Of a stretch of DNA of 64,000 nucleotides, positions 24,903 to 36,000 are shown one piece after another. Positions within the stretch are counted from its first letter, which is position 1. Each line of letters begins with the position of its first letter. A model generated the notes under the pieces. The model had not been told where the DNA came from. It saw nothing but the letters and a program-made list of their open reading frames with translations, and did no database searches. Made by a program: the position numbers and the translations under genes. Origin of the DNA: Rhabdornis inornatus (Eukaryota; Chordata; Aves; Passeriformes; Rhabdornithidae); contig VWZS01002364.1 of NCBI GenBank assembly GCA_013397075.1, forward strand, positions 1,054,249 through 1,118,248, given 5' to 3'.

Positions 24903-25889
24903 GTGAGTATTCCAGTTCTTGGTTTTTATTAATTTTATTTTTTGGGAGAGATGTCCCCCAACAAATGTTTCTGGGAGTGAGAAGAACTTTTTAAAATACC
25001 TTTTAATAGTTTTTGTGCATGCTTACTCTAACCAACATTGAGGCAATTTGGTATGAGGAAGCTCCATGTCAGCTAAAAAGAATATGGAGATAATGGTAGA
25101 TGTGAACCTGGGGAAAAAATAAAAAAAGAACCAAGGGCATTTACCCAGAGAGTTTCTCTCTTTAGAATAACTCTTTACTTGCCCTTGCTTGTCTTCTGTC
25201 TTTTTTTATTTGTTTTTTAATTGCATGCATGCATCTAATGCATGTGAAATGATTCTCTTTGCCAGACATGGTATAAACCTGCACTCAGAGCTTTGTGAAC
25301 TGCTGGTTCCTAACACTGGAAGATGCAACCCAGCCAAAATCCCCTCTAGATGGCTCTGATGCTTTCATTGCATTACCAGTCTTTGCCCAGATCCTTGTCT
25401 GACTCTTTACCCTATCTGTAGCTTGGTTCTCACTTAGAATTGCAAGTTGGAAAGTTCCTATTTCTTTTTATCCATGAAGGAGATCTATCTCAGTAATACA
25501 AGCTTTTGCATGCTGCCCCATTAGTGTCTCATCTCAATCCATGCCTTGAGGGTCTGAATCCAGAGAGAGTAGAATAATTGAGTCTCCATGCAGATCTTGG
25601 ACTCTTCTCAAACTGTGCCAAAAAGTGTACCAATTAAACTGTGCTTTCATGACATTGCAAGCCAGCCCCTTGCAGAGAATGTGGATGAAAAAAAATGAAG
25701 GTTTATTATTTAGGTTTCAGAAAAAGAATGGTTTCCCCTCCAAAATGATCTGACTTGTGTCATTCACAATTTAGTCAGAACCTGGAATGCTACCTTCGGA
25801 TTATGGAAGCTGGCAAAATTCATAACCTGGCAAAAGGGAAAATATTCACATAATTCTCTCGGCAAGAAACCAAATCAAACTATTCTTTT
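24903..25889. other. Non-coding stretch, short ATGCAT repeat
   Basis: No gene is supported. At 25221-25234 (ttgcatgcatgcat) an alternating purine-pyrimidine, self-complementary run of ATGCAT words is followed by another TGCATG. Confidence 0.6.
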
Positions 25890-25904
25890 TAATTGCAGGT
25901 GAGT
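25881..25904 (+). promoter_or_regulatory. Recursive-splice-like site
   Basis: A pyrimidine-rich tract and acceptor (tattctttttaattgcag) abut a consensus donor, giving CAG|GTGAGT with the junction at 25898/25899. A zero-length exon of this form is the signature of recursive splice (ratchet) points in long introns. If the window lies inside a very long plus-strand intron, this is the best such site I see. Confidence 0.3.
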
Positions 25905-28700
25905 AATAGCACTCTTACATTTCATACAAGTAACGTCAGCACTCTCCTGCTCTGTGATTGATGGGATGTTTTAAGTGAAGTGCTTTAACTCAGCACAGCT
26001 GGTCTCTTGTTGGATTCCTCTCCTAGCCTAAGAAATTTTTGGGTTTGGATGTATTGGCAACAACTTTCCCTTCTAAGGCTGAAAAATATTCCTCAAGAGA
26101 GTAGATGTTGAGTTGTCAGCTCTCTGCTTGGTCCGTATCCCTGCTAGTGAAAACCAGGGATTACTGTGAGTTTTGTTTGGTTGGCTTTTTTGACCAATTC
26201 ATTTGGTCTACAAGGTCTTGTTTGAGCTCTTGGACTGAACTAATAGTCTTTCATGAGTAATGTGTCTGTAGCCTAAGTGCTTCCTTGCTGTGCTTTCAGA
26301 AGGAGTTTAGCTTTTCCCTGGATTTCTGCCATTTTGTTGCTTCCCGTGGGTGTCCAGGGAAAGAAAACTGCTGGGTGCTTGAGAAAGGAGGACTTTAAAC
26401 CATTTCTATTAAGCTCCAAAAAAAATCAGGATGTGCAGCAAAAAGTGGGATTCTTAGCCACCATAGCCACTAGCTATGGAGTTCATTAAAGTAGGCATAT
26501 ATCCATTTAATGTGTGAAATTCCTAGCATTAGAATCACATGGATTTATTCTCAGTCTCTGAGCAAAATCCACACGAGCTTTCAGAACCCTGGAGTACATA
26601 ACAGGAAAATCGTGGCTCTGGTTAAACACCTCCCCAGGGAGGGCCTGGTAAATGTCCAGGGTGGTGATTAGGGAAGGTTAACTTATGATGTGACAAGGAA
26701 AGCAGTACAACTTAGGTAACACTAATAAATGACAGTGGTGCCAAAAAATGATTGATTATTCTGAGGTGTTCAGTTGAAAAAAAGAAACAAATAAAACAAG
26801 CAGTTTTATCTAACTGTGCCCATGTATAGTTATTTACTATTCTAGTATATCAAGTTGGATGTCTGTGTGTGGAAAATATATTACAGAAGGAATTATTTAA
26901 TATGTAAGGAATCATTTGATGTGCCCCATGCAGGACAAGACATTATACAAACTTCCAATTTTTGTGGTTGTCATAAGTGAGTACCCACAATGCCTTTTAT
27001 ATTGTAGTAATAGAAAGCATTTACTGAATGACTGAAAACAAATTTGCAAGGGGAGAATAATTTTCTCTTTGCTCTTGTTGGTTTTATGTTCCATACATTT
27101 TAATCCTTACATTGTGGAGTTAGTAAACTGAATTGTGGGGAATTTTTGCCATAAACAAGGGAAACCCTAAACTTCTAACATTAAAAAAACCCTATTTTCC
27201 CTCCCCAAGTATTAGCCATTTCCTTGTTGTTGATTTTCTTATGTTAGAATTTCCAGCATGATTTTCTTTCCTTCTGTTATGAAAGCTATATGAATTATGT
27301 TTCCTGTATTTTTGGCAAATAGATATTTTAGGCTTTATTCATTGTTACGTTGCAAGCTCTCAGTCTCTTGCACAGACTTTGACATACACTCTCCCTGTTA
27401 TGAAGTGATCTGAAATACAGATTTCAGAGAGAGCTCATAATGAAAAAAATTAAGCAACACTTTTCCATTTGGGATTTAAATAGCCCTGTCTTGCTCAGTG
27501 GTTGAATAATTGCTCAATATTCTGGCCTTCCTGTGATGGACCCAGCCTGTCTATTCAGAGCCAAGGACTGTGGTGCTCAGATATCTGATCTGTCTCTGGG
27601 AAATCCTGGATTGTCTGTGCAGTGCTGTCTGGAAATTGTAGGGCTGCTCTCACAACTCGAGCAGAGCTCTGCACCCACACGGCCCTGCAGAATCCAGCTG
27701 GGAAATTAGTTCAACTGCTGTTTATTTGAGTGTCACTATGTTGCCCTCCACTGTGTGGATGCACTCAAGTGGTGTCTTCTAGGGGATTTGGTGGAAAGAA
27801 GTCAGCACAGTGAAAAGCAGAGACTCCTTGCTGATGCTTGGAGATCCTCTGTGTGTCTGTAAAAAGCTCTGTTTCCTCAGGTCTGGTCTTGAAGCCTGAA
27901 GCAGATGTTTCATTACACTTTTACTGACTCTAAGAAAAAAATCTCTCCGCTTCAGCAGGAAGATGAGGCGTCCTGACACCAAATTTTTTGCTCCAAACAT
28001 TACAATGTTTGTTCTATGGCATGTAAAGAAAAAGCTACTCAGAATATTATTTAGGGAGATGCTTTTCCCACCTCTCTCAAAAGGGACAAACACTTGCCTG
28101 TACGGTGCTGTTATAAATCATACATCTATTATGAAATAATGCAAAAAAGTTTAAACCTAACTGTTTACATCAGAGTAAGCTGATGGTCAGAGAGGTGTAG
28201 CACACATGCCTGACACCATGGTGTACAAGAGGTCTTGTCTGACTGCAGTGTATGCCCCTCACTCCTGTCCAGAAATAAGGACCTGACTGCAGACATCATT
28301 CCAATGGAGAGGGTCTCCATATTACATCAACATGGGTATGGCTGCTTTCTTCCTGGCACAGTCTCTTATTGTTACTCCTCTTTTTTTTTTTTTGGCACAA
28401 TGGTAAGCATTTCAGTATGTTTATAATTTTAAAGGTGTTTTCAGTATTGCCAGATGGTGCCTGACTGGGCTGTGGGAAAGCAGGACTTTCCATGTGGAAG
28501 TTTTTCCAAGACAGCTCTCAAGGTTTCCCCTCCTGCCCAAAATGTGCTGCCATTTGTCCCTTTCTTGAGCTGTGTTGCCTGTACAGTGAAGCAGTTCAAA
28601 GCCAATTGGCTTCTTGTCTGTGCTCTAGGAGGCTGATGGTCTGAACTACAAAAAGATAAAGGAGAACACTATAAAAATTTGAAAAATTTGTTCTTTTTAG
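25905..28700. other. Non-coding stretch
   Basis: No gene or RNA is supported. It has scattered short frames, an A-rich run near 27182, and T13 at 28381-28393 followed shortly by ATG|GTAAGC, a donor-like site without an upstream exon. It ends in a moderate acceptor at 28700. Confidence 0.55.
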
Positions 28701-28872
28701 TCAGCTAAAAATGAATGTATTTACCACTGAGATCATACAAAACTTGTTTGTTTTTATCAGCTTCATTTACATGAGCAATGAACAGAGTTCCTTTACATTA
28801 AGGTGCACATTTGAAAAAAAACTTCTATGTAAACTTTTTAGGAAAAAGATACCTTGTCACTTCTGGTGTATG
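28701..28872 (+). other. Candidate exon, 172 nt, open in one frame
   Basis: The acceptor gaaaaatttgttctttttag ends at 28700 and the donor ATG|GTAAGA begins at 28873. One frame, beginning at the second exon base, stays open for the whole interval and includes an ATG at 28711. The peptide is Phe-, Lys- and Ile-rich (for example MNVFTTEIIQNLFVFISFIY) and not recognised. The AT-rich composition makes this fit chance nearly as well as a real exon. Confidence 0.2.
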
Positions 28873-29655
28873 GTAAGAGAATCACTGAACACGAGCAAAA
28901 CACAGAAAAAGGATGTATCAAATTGCATATGGTTACTGTCATGCCCCCACTTTCCCTTTAATTCATTTTATAAAGAAGGTGTTTGTAGTGTGTAATGCAA
29001 TTTTTTTTCTGGCAGCAGTCAGAGCTGCAGTCACTCTCTATGCAGTGAACTGAATCCTATGTGGTTCAGGCAGTTAAAAATACCAAAATGACTTTCTTCC
29101 CTCCTGCTCCTCCAGGCTTTCTTCTTTGCAGATGGCAGAGGACAATATGCTGGGTCTGCAATAACACTGACTCAAAATTCCTTGCTAATTGTAAGATAAC
29201 TTCCTAAAGATTGCAAGCAAAAGGAAGTCAGAGAACAAAGCAATGTCAAGTATGCACATGTCACAACACAATGTGCTGATTCCAAGCCTTTGGAAACATG
29301 CTGAAAGACATGTCTGGAAAAAAGAAAAACAACAGGGAAGTGCTTCCACACAGGCTTTCAGCATGAAAACAACAGCTGAATATGCCCGTTCCCACCAGGA
29401 AAAAATACCCTGAAATAACAAAAGGTGCTGGAGAGCTAGAAATGAAATCATCAGATGGCGAGAACACTCTTTTGTCTGTTCTTACATAGACTGTACTCCC
29501 AGTGTATTGTAAAGCAAGGGATCAACCTGGAGTAGTGTTTGACCGCAAGGTGCCAAGAAGACCAAGAAAAATGGAATGTATAAACACGTCTCTCTTACAG
29601 TGAAGGACTAACAGAGCAAAACAGGAGGAAAGCAAACAAAGGGCCACACTTTCAG

Positions 29656-29803
29656 ATAATGTATCTGCAGGAATGCAAACTCTGTGCATTCCTGATCACT
29701 CCTGTAGGTACTGAAGGCACAAAAGACAGACTCTTGAGGAGAACGGCATACACAGAGTTTCTTTGTGAAACAGAGCCTCCACACATTCCCTTCATAACCA
29801 CAG
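29656..29803 (+). other. Candidate exon, 148 nt, open in one frame
   Basis: The acceptor ggccacactttcag ends at 29655 with a short pyrimidine tract, and the donor is CAG|GTAAAT at 29804. The first frame is open throughout (ATG at 29659) and reads plausibly (for example MYLQECKLCAFLITPVGTEG), but no family is recognised. The opposite strand is also open here. Its starting phase (0) would fit the end of the 24723-24902 candidate, and its single leftover base would fit an open frame at the start of 39506-39687. That chain is speculative. Confidence 0.2.
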
Positions 29804-30414
29804 GTAAATCTTTTGCATCATTAGTGTACTCTAAAGATGTAAGTGCTTTCAATTAGGTCTGTCACTGCTGGCTTGCTCAGTCCAATTTTCTGTCAATTTA
29901 AGAGCTGAGGGTTGAGTAGATTCCAGGGGAAAATTATGAGATCACAGTGAAAGATGACACGCACATCCCAAATGAAACACTGCATGCATCTGACTAAAGA
30001 TGCTACAAAATATCACCTCTACAGGCAGAGGGACAATCTACCTAAATCCAAATGAAGCAGCAGTCAAGAATGAATAATAGTGTGCCTAGGTATTTTTCTT
30101 TTAAAGCTGATAGAGGGAAATACAAATTATTCCAAGTTGTTGCAGGCAGAAACAAACGCTGGGATGAAAACCAAGTTGCCTAACATCACATATCAGCTCA
30201 GGAATAACGTCTCCATCTCCAGATTCTCAAGTGACATTATAAAACTGTTCCTTTTTGTTAAGTGCTGAGCCCCAAAGAGCACTCGGGACAAGTGCACCTG
30301 AGAGGCTTGTTTTGTGTTTGATGCTTCTGGTTGTGCTCCCAGAGATACATGCCATAAAATGACCTCACAGTTTGCTCATGCTTTCTACAATGTGCAAGAA
30401 AAACCCAAGCTTAC

Positions 30415-30469
30415 CTCAAGCAAGTGATTTAGGTAGATTTTTGTTTGTTAAAGTCTAGCATAAATGTTT
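30415..30469 (-). other. Candidate 55-nt exon, minus strand, non-coding
   Basis: On the minus strand the acceptor aatgctttttctatttctggcag-type tract ends opposite 30470, with a strong pyrimidine run. The donor GAG|GTAAGC follows opposite 30414. All three frames contain stops, so if real it is a small non-coding (lncRNA or UTR) exon. Confidence 0.25.
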
Positions 30470-31045
30470 CTGCCAGAAATAGAAAAAGCATTTCTGTGAT
30501 TACAAAGGCTAAATATGAAATAAGCTGAGAAAATATTTCTTTCCCCTTGTTGCAAATTGTAGTATCTCAAACCTATTTGCTAAATATTCCTTGTCAGTGT
30601 ACTTTTGGGGGTTCAGGTCTTCCTTGCTGATTCTAATTGGAACTCCAACTATATGAAGCCCCGCTTAAATTTGATGTTCGACTGTCTTTCTTAGGCTGCC
30701 ATGCAATTAATGGATTTCTTCTTCCTTCTTAGGCTAGACTGAGACTATCTGACTCCCAGTCCCAAAATAGCAAGTTCATGGAAAATGTGGCTTCTTTAGA
30801 ATCAACACTTGTTGTTTTTTTTATTATTATTATTTGTGTAAACAAGAGCCTGACCAAACTGAGCCTTCTATTTTATACTCAGAAGAAACCCTCTGCTGTA
30901 ATAAATTACTGTTGTAGATATTCTTTGAGGCTGTAACACAGCCAAATGAGGGAGTGAATACTCTCTTACTGCTGTGCATGGCCACATAAGATTTGTCAGG
31001 CAACAAGGCACATGAAATTGTTAGGCAGTGAAGGCAAAGAAATAC

Positions 31046-31204
31046 CTTTAAAAAAGCTTTTGGGTCGTAATTCTGTTGTTCCTGCCAGAGGTTTTGAAAT
31101 AACACAAAGGATGAGCTTGTTGTCCTGGGAACAATATTCAAGCAAATTGCTTTTCCAGGACCAAGGGAATAGTGTCTTTCATCATAATTCCTCCTTTCAG
31201 ACCA
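31046..31204 (-). other. Candidate 159-nt exon inside a 148-codon open frame, minus strand
   Basis: The minus-strand acceptor tttcaattcatttattcag ends opposite 31205, and a weaker donor AAG|GTATTT follows opposite 31045. The interval is exactly 53 codons, open from phase 0 to phase 0. Its composition is fairly protein-like (for example WSERRNYDERHYSLGPGKAI), with mixed charged and aromatic residues. It sits in the second-longest clean minus-strand open frame near here (30830-31276). I recognise no domain. The weak donor and the presence of a plus-strand open frame over the same bases argue for caution. Confidence 0.27.
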
Positions 31205-31315
31205 CTGAATAAATGAATTGAAAGCTAATTTTAGATTTAAAAAAAAAGAGAAAGGAAATTTGAAGGTTAAATCCAAGCACTATTATACTGTCCAAAAGCA
31301 GTGAAGAGATTGTAG

Positions 31316-31334
31316 CAGGTGGTCCCACCACCTG
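31316..31334. promoter_or_regulatory. Perfect palindrome of two CACCTG/CAGGTG E-boxes
   Basis: CAGGTGGT (31316-31323) and ACCACCTG (31327-31334) are perfect reverse complements around CCC. The arms carry CAGGTG and CACCTG, the E-box preferred by ZEB, SNAI and E-protein factors. Paired CACCT sites are the known mode for ZEB1/ZEB2. It lies about 140 bp upstream of a TATA box. Confidence 0.4.
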
Positions 31335-31470
31335 TGCCTGTCTACTTCCATTCCAAGTAATCTCCTTATCAAATGCAGAGAGAAGCAGACACCCAGGAGG
31401 GTCCCACAGGAAGAGCAGTGGCTGAAAAATAGTGACTAACCAGGGAGATAGGAACCTGCAGTGCAGGGGG

Positions 31471-31505
31471 TATATAAATTGGGGAAGCTGAAACAGTGCA
31501 AACCG
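31471..31505 (+). promoter_or_regulatory. Possible TATA-type core promoter
   Basis: TATATAAA at 31471-31478 is flanked by GC-rich bases (GCAGGGGG before, GGGG after), as in true TATA boxes. It predicts initiation near 31500-31505. No CpG island, clear initiator or matching coding exon is seen, so only a weak or tissue-specific transcript could be proposed. Confidence 0.22.
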
Positions 31506-33066
31506 ATAGAGACAGATCCTTGTCCTATTTGCAGCTTGTATATCTACAGCAATACTGCTGGCTCCAGCCCTTCACATTTATGTCCTGGTGGTAATGGATG
31601 GGAGATGAGACATCCTGCAATTCCAAGCTAGAAGCTGTCATGTCCTAATGGCTTGCAGAGAAAAAGGCCAATCACACCACGCTTTTATAATAGCACCTAT
31701 TTTCTTTATCCTTCCTCAATTGCTGCAGGAAATGCTTTAATTTAATAGAGTAAGTGGATGCATTGCCTGGGTTCCGGGTGGCACACTAACAACATAATGA
31801 TCCCGGCCCTTGGCACTGCAGGCAGGGCTGTGGTTTGCTTCTCAGTGGGCTGCACTTAACAATGGCTTTTTTATGACTGTCAGGCTTCCACTAAAAGAAA
31901 ACAAAGTGCTGGCTGAAAAAGCAATTGCAGTAAAGACTGTTCCTGTAATGTATCTGAATATTCCCTTTCACTCGTTCTTTTCTGTGCATGAAACTTCTTA
32001 GGTAAATATTGCTGGGAGGGAAAATGTACCTCAAAGGAGCCCGCTGTTGCCAGTGTGTATCCTCACATTCAAGTGGGATCTTTTGAAGTGAAGGCATTCT
32101 CCAAGTTGAGGACTTCTCTGTCAAGCTGCCTGCTTGGGCACGATGCACACCCTGGAGCTGATGGCTCTACCGTTTCCCAAGTTGTTCCCTAGCAGAGCAA
32201 AGTTCTTGCTCTTTGGGTGGGAGCTGGTGTTTCCTTCTCAACAGGTCTGCTCTCTGTGGTGCAGCACCTCAGTGACACAGCTAAATGGCTTCTCAGGTGG
32301 GACCACTCTTGGCACTGGGTTGCACCTTCCACTCTGCACCCAGAAGTGGTCCCTGTGTTTCTTGTATCTTCTACATTGGGGCCCAAATGCTACCAGGGCT
32401 TCCTGCTTGCAGTGGGCAGTGTGGAATACTTCGTGATAACCAATAATGGGATCCAGCCCTCACTGCTTCTCTTCCATCTGTTCCTCATGGACAGGACATT
32501 TCCCTGTCCTGTAAAAGGATCACTTTGGTAACAGCCCTGACACTGGATCTGCTGTTCTGGGAAGTCCAGCTGTTACTCCTGGACTTTTATTAAATCCCTT
32601 CTCAAGTTTAGCAGCACAAGAGGATATGGGCAAAAACGAGGCCTGCTGAAACCCATCAGAAGGGCTGAGTGGTACCCTGGGTAAGGGTGACAGCATCCAC
32701 ATTTTCCATAGTGATAGTTATCCATGAAAATGTACTGCAGGAGAACTAATCCCAAAATATCCAGCACAGCTCCTGCAAGCTTTAGTGGTTGGTCCTGATG
32801 TAGCATTGCTTGATATTGTTTTTTCAGAGAAGGGAGCTTCACTTTGGATTTTACACCGTAGTCTCAAAGGGAAGTCTGGTTCCCCTTGACAGCTATTTGG
32901 CTCATTCATTTTGAGCAATGCTTTTGAGATCCTTGAGTGGAATATTCTGAGTTAAAAGAATAACACTGAAGCTTTCTTTCATGAAACAGTAATGCTTCTT
33001 TTATTTCTTGCATGATGTTGTCAAGACAACAGTGTCCTAATTGTACCTATACTGTTTGCCACAGTG

Positions 33067-33095
33067 TGTTTTGGAGCACACAATGTTTTGGAGCA
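33067..33095 (+). repeat. Direct repeat, 12 bp, period 17
   Basis: tgttttggagca occurs at 33067-33078 and 33084-33095. Small local duplication, function unknown. Confidence 0.75.
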
Positions 33096-36000
33096 GCTTT
33101 TGTTAGAGAAATATTTCCAAACCTGAGTAGTCTTTCTTTATCCCTTTTTATTTTTTTCCCCAAGTATTTAAAAATCTGTAAGGAAATATTTATTCCTGGC
33201 TAGACATTAAGATCTGGATTCAAAAGGCACTTTTTCTTGTTCATATGATTCTCAGAATACACAGATTTTGTGCTAATTTTCAATCCAAAAATGTCATATA
33301 TACTGAAGAAGGTCTAAGGTTCTAGAAGTTGAAAAGTCAGGGAGCAAAAAGTGATGATTCTCTGTAACTATGATGATTCAGAAATATATGACATTTTCTG
33401 TTATTTTGTAGGGTGATGACTTTATACCATCATTTACTTAAACAGTGTGGCAAATTTTATAGTAACTTCATTAATCAATTTGACACTTTTACAGTCTCAG
33501 CTTGCATTGCACTTAACATGCTTTTTCAATATTTGATTTCCCTGACTAAATCCATAAAGCAAAGAAAGGAGAGATTAAAATAACAAGAACTACATTGACT
33601 CAAATTCAGCTCGAAGTTTATGCTGGATTCTGCTGTATGCTTTTAGCAGGGAAGCAAAAGTTTGCTCTTCCTTCTTGTGAAAGGGCTATGTCAGAACAGG
33701 ACAGGCCCTGAGGGACTTGGCATGAAGAAGTGGTGGTATTGTGGTGGCAATTCTGTCAGACCTTCCCCTTCCCAGGAGTATGCAGTCCTGCAGGTCAGAA
33801 GGCTTTTGGTAGGAAGGTTCCTGTCCACTTGAGTCTTCTGTAGGAATTCTGTGCAGGCTTTCAAAACTGGTTAGGAAGAAATAATTTATCTCGCTCTCAT
33901 TTTAGAGGACTCTGATAACAAAAGCAAAGCATGTGGTGACATTCAGATCTGGGCAGCAATAATCTTTATTTCAGTGTGCTCATTTTGATATTGATCACAA
34001 CACTGATCAGTAAACAGGGGAAGATGAACCAATTTTATATGAAGTTTCTGCTGACTCCACTCGAAGGCCACAGCTATTCTTCCTGTTCCAGGAAGAGCAT
34101 CCTTTTACAGATGACTCCTGATAGTCCTCTTTCTTCAACTCAGGTGAAGACAAAACTGTGGTATGGCAATAAAATCTTGGTAATTTTGCTAGAATTATTT
34201 TGTACCTATGTATAAAAGCCATGTGAAGATATAATCTGACAGAAATTCTGTGCTAAGGTTGCAAAGCCCAGAATTTAAATGTTAGGAAATATTTTATTCA
34301 CAGCTGCCAACAGAACCTTAATTCAGATGCTTTTTGTGTTAAGATATAGTCTTTAATTGCATAATCACATACTATTTTTTCCACAGGACCTCTGTCTCAT
34401 TCGGGGCACAGAACCTACAAGAGGGCCAAGTAGAGGTTATGCAGGCACACATAAATCTGCCACTTCCTAATTTAGCTGTCCTTGACTTTGCAACCTACAT
34501 AATTTTGCTTTCAGAGAGATACATATTATTTTCTTTTCTTAAACCATGATAGAGGCACTTTTCATAAATGGTTTCTTTTGGTGGGAAACTGTTGGATGTC
34601 AGCTTCCTAAAAGAGACATAGTTAAGAAATGGATAATTCAGTAAACACAGCCTCTGTGCATTTTTAAACATGCATAGACTAACACTTCATTTGCTCTCAG
34701 CTTGGAGTGTCTCATGGTGTTTCAAGTGCTAAAAGATTTACTATGGTTTATGACTTAAATATTTCTAACTCAATTTGTCGTTTAGCACCAAACCCCCCTG
34801 TCCTGCAGCACACTCAAAGGCTAAAGGGCACCAGTGCATTCTCCTGCTTAACTGCCCATGGGTTGGACCAGCTCTCATGACCTTTCTGTTGCTCTGGGGA
34901 TCTTTTATGAAATTAATAATTAAAATGCAAGGCCTCAGGTCTATATGTGATGTAATGCCTGAGGTTTTCAGTGCAAAACAAGATTGTCTCAGTCACAATA
35001 ATTTTTATACATTAAACAGTTTTGCTTGAAAAGAATTATACTGTCCCTCAGTATAATTTTGATTTTTCAATCTGCCTTGCCACCAGTTTGTTCTTCTGCA
35101 AAGCATTGAGTGCACTTCCACTAAATTTCATTTAAATTTAAGTTCAAAGTACATCTTAGTCTTTATGGCTGGATGCTCCTTTTTAAAACATGCGAGTTCT
35201 GGCAGGTATGACCTGAGGTGCAAACATATAGATTTATTTGCTAAGAATAAGCTATTTAGCAGTGTAGCTTTGCTTATGGTTCCATCATTAAAATGCTGGT
35301 ACACTACTGTAAAAAAATCGACTGAAGCTACAGGTAGAATAAACAGGAAACAGAAACACAGATTGGAGGAATGAAGTGTGATGAGCAGGCTGTCATATCC
35401 AGTTCTCCAAACCTTGTAAATAGAAAATACCCAACCTTGACTTGCATTGACTTTTTAGAGCAACTTAACAGTTATCAGAAAGAGCCCTTCAGTCCAAGAA
35501 GATTGTGTTTAATAGGTGGCCAAGCCAGTGGGTTCGTAATCTGTAAAAATAATTTACTACTGTCTACTGGAACAATAATTATTGAGTGGAAAATGCATTT
35601 TAAGGCCTTTTTAGTGGCAGCTCCAGAACTGATCCAATAGAGACTATTTTGAATCTAGGTTTTCATACCTTCAGCAAATGCAGGATTTAAATGAGAATCC
35701 AGCTGTGGAACACTGAAAACCTTCAATGCAGATACGTGCCTGGGCTGTGTAATAGATGAACAATCTGAGGCAACACTGAAAGAATCCATTTTTCCCTTTC
35801 CAGTTTCTCCCCATTTGGGTTTACTAGATTACCCAACAAATATGAGTTAATATTCTAGCTTGCAGAGAGCTCTCCTCATGTTTGGAGGAACTGTGGATTT
35901 CATAACAGTTTTATGAGTTTAGCGCTGCTTTTTGGAAATGTGTTTTTAAACAGAGGATGTGTTTTATCTTTTCTAGAACATATTTTCTTGATTTAACTGG

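Noticed and set aside
32134..32531. Overlapping 100- and 104-codon plus-strand frames
   Set aside because: Two registers open at once in a GC-richer patch; peptides not recognisable.
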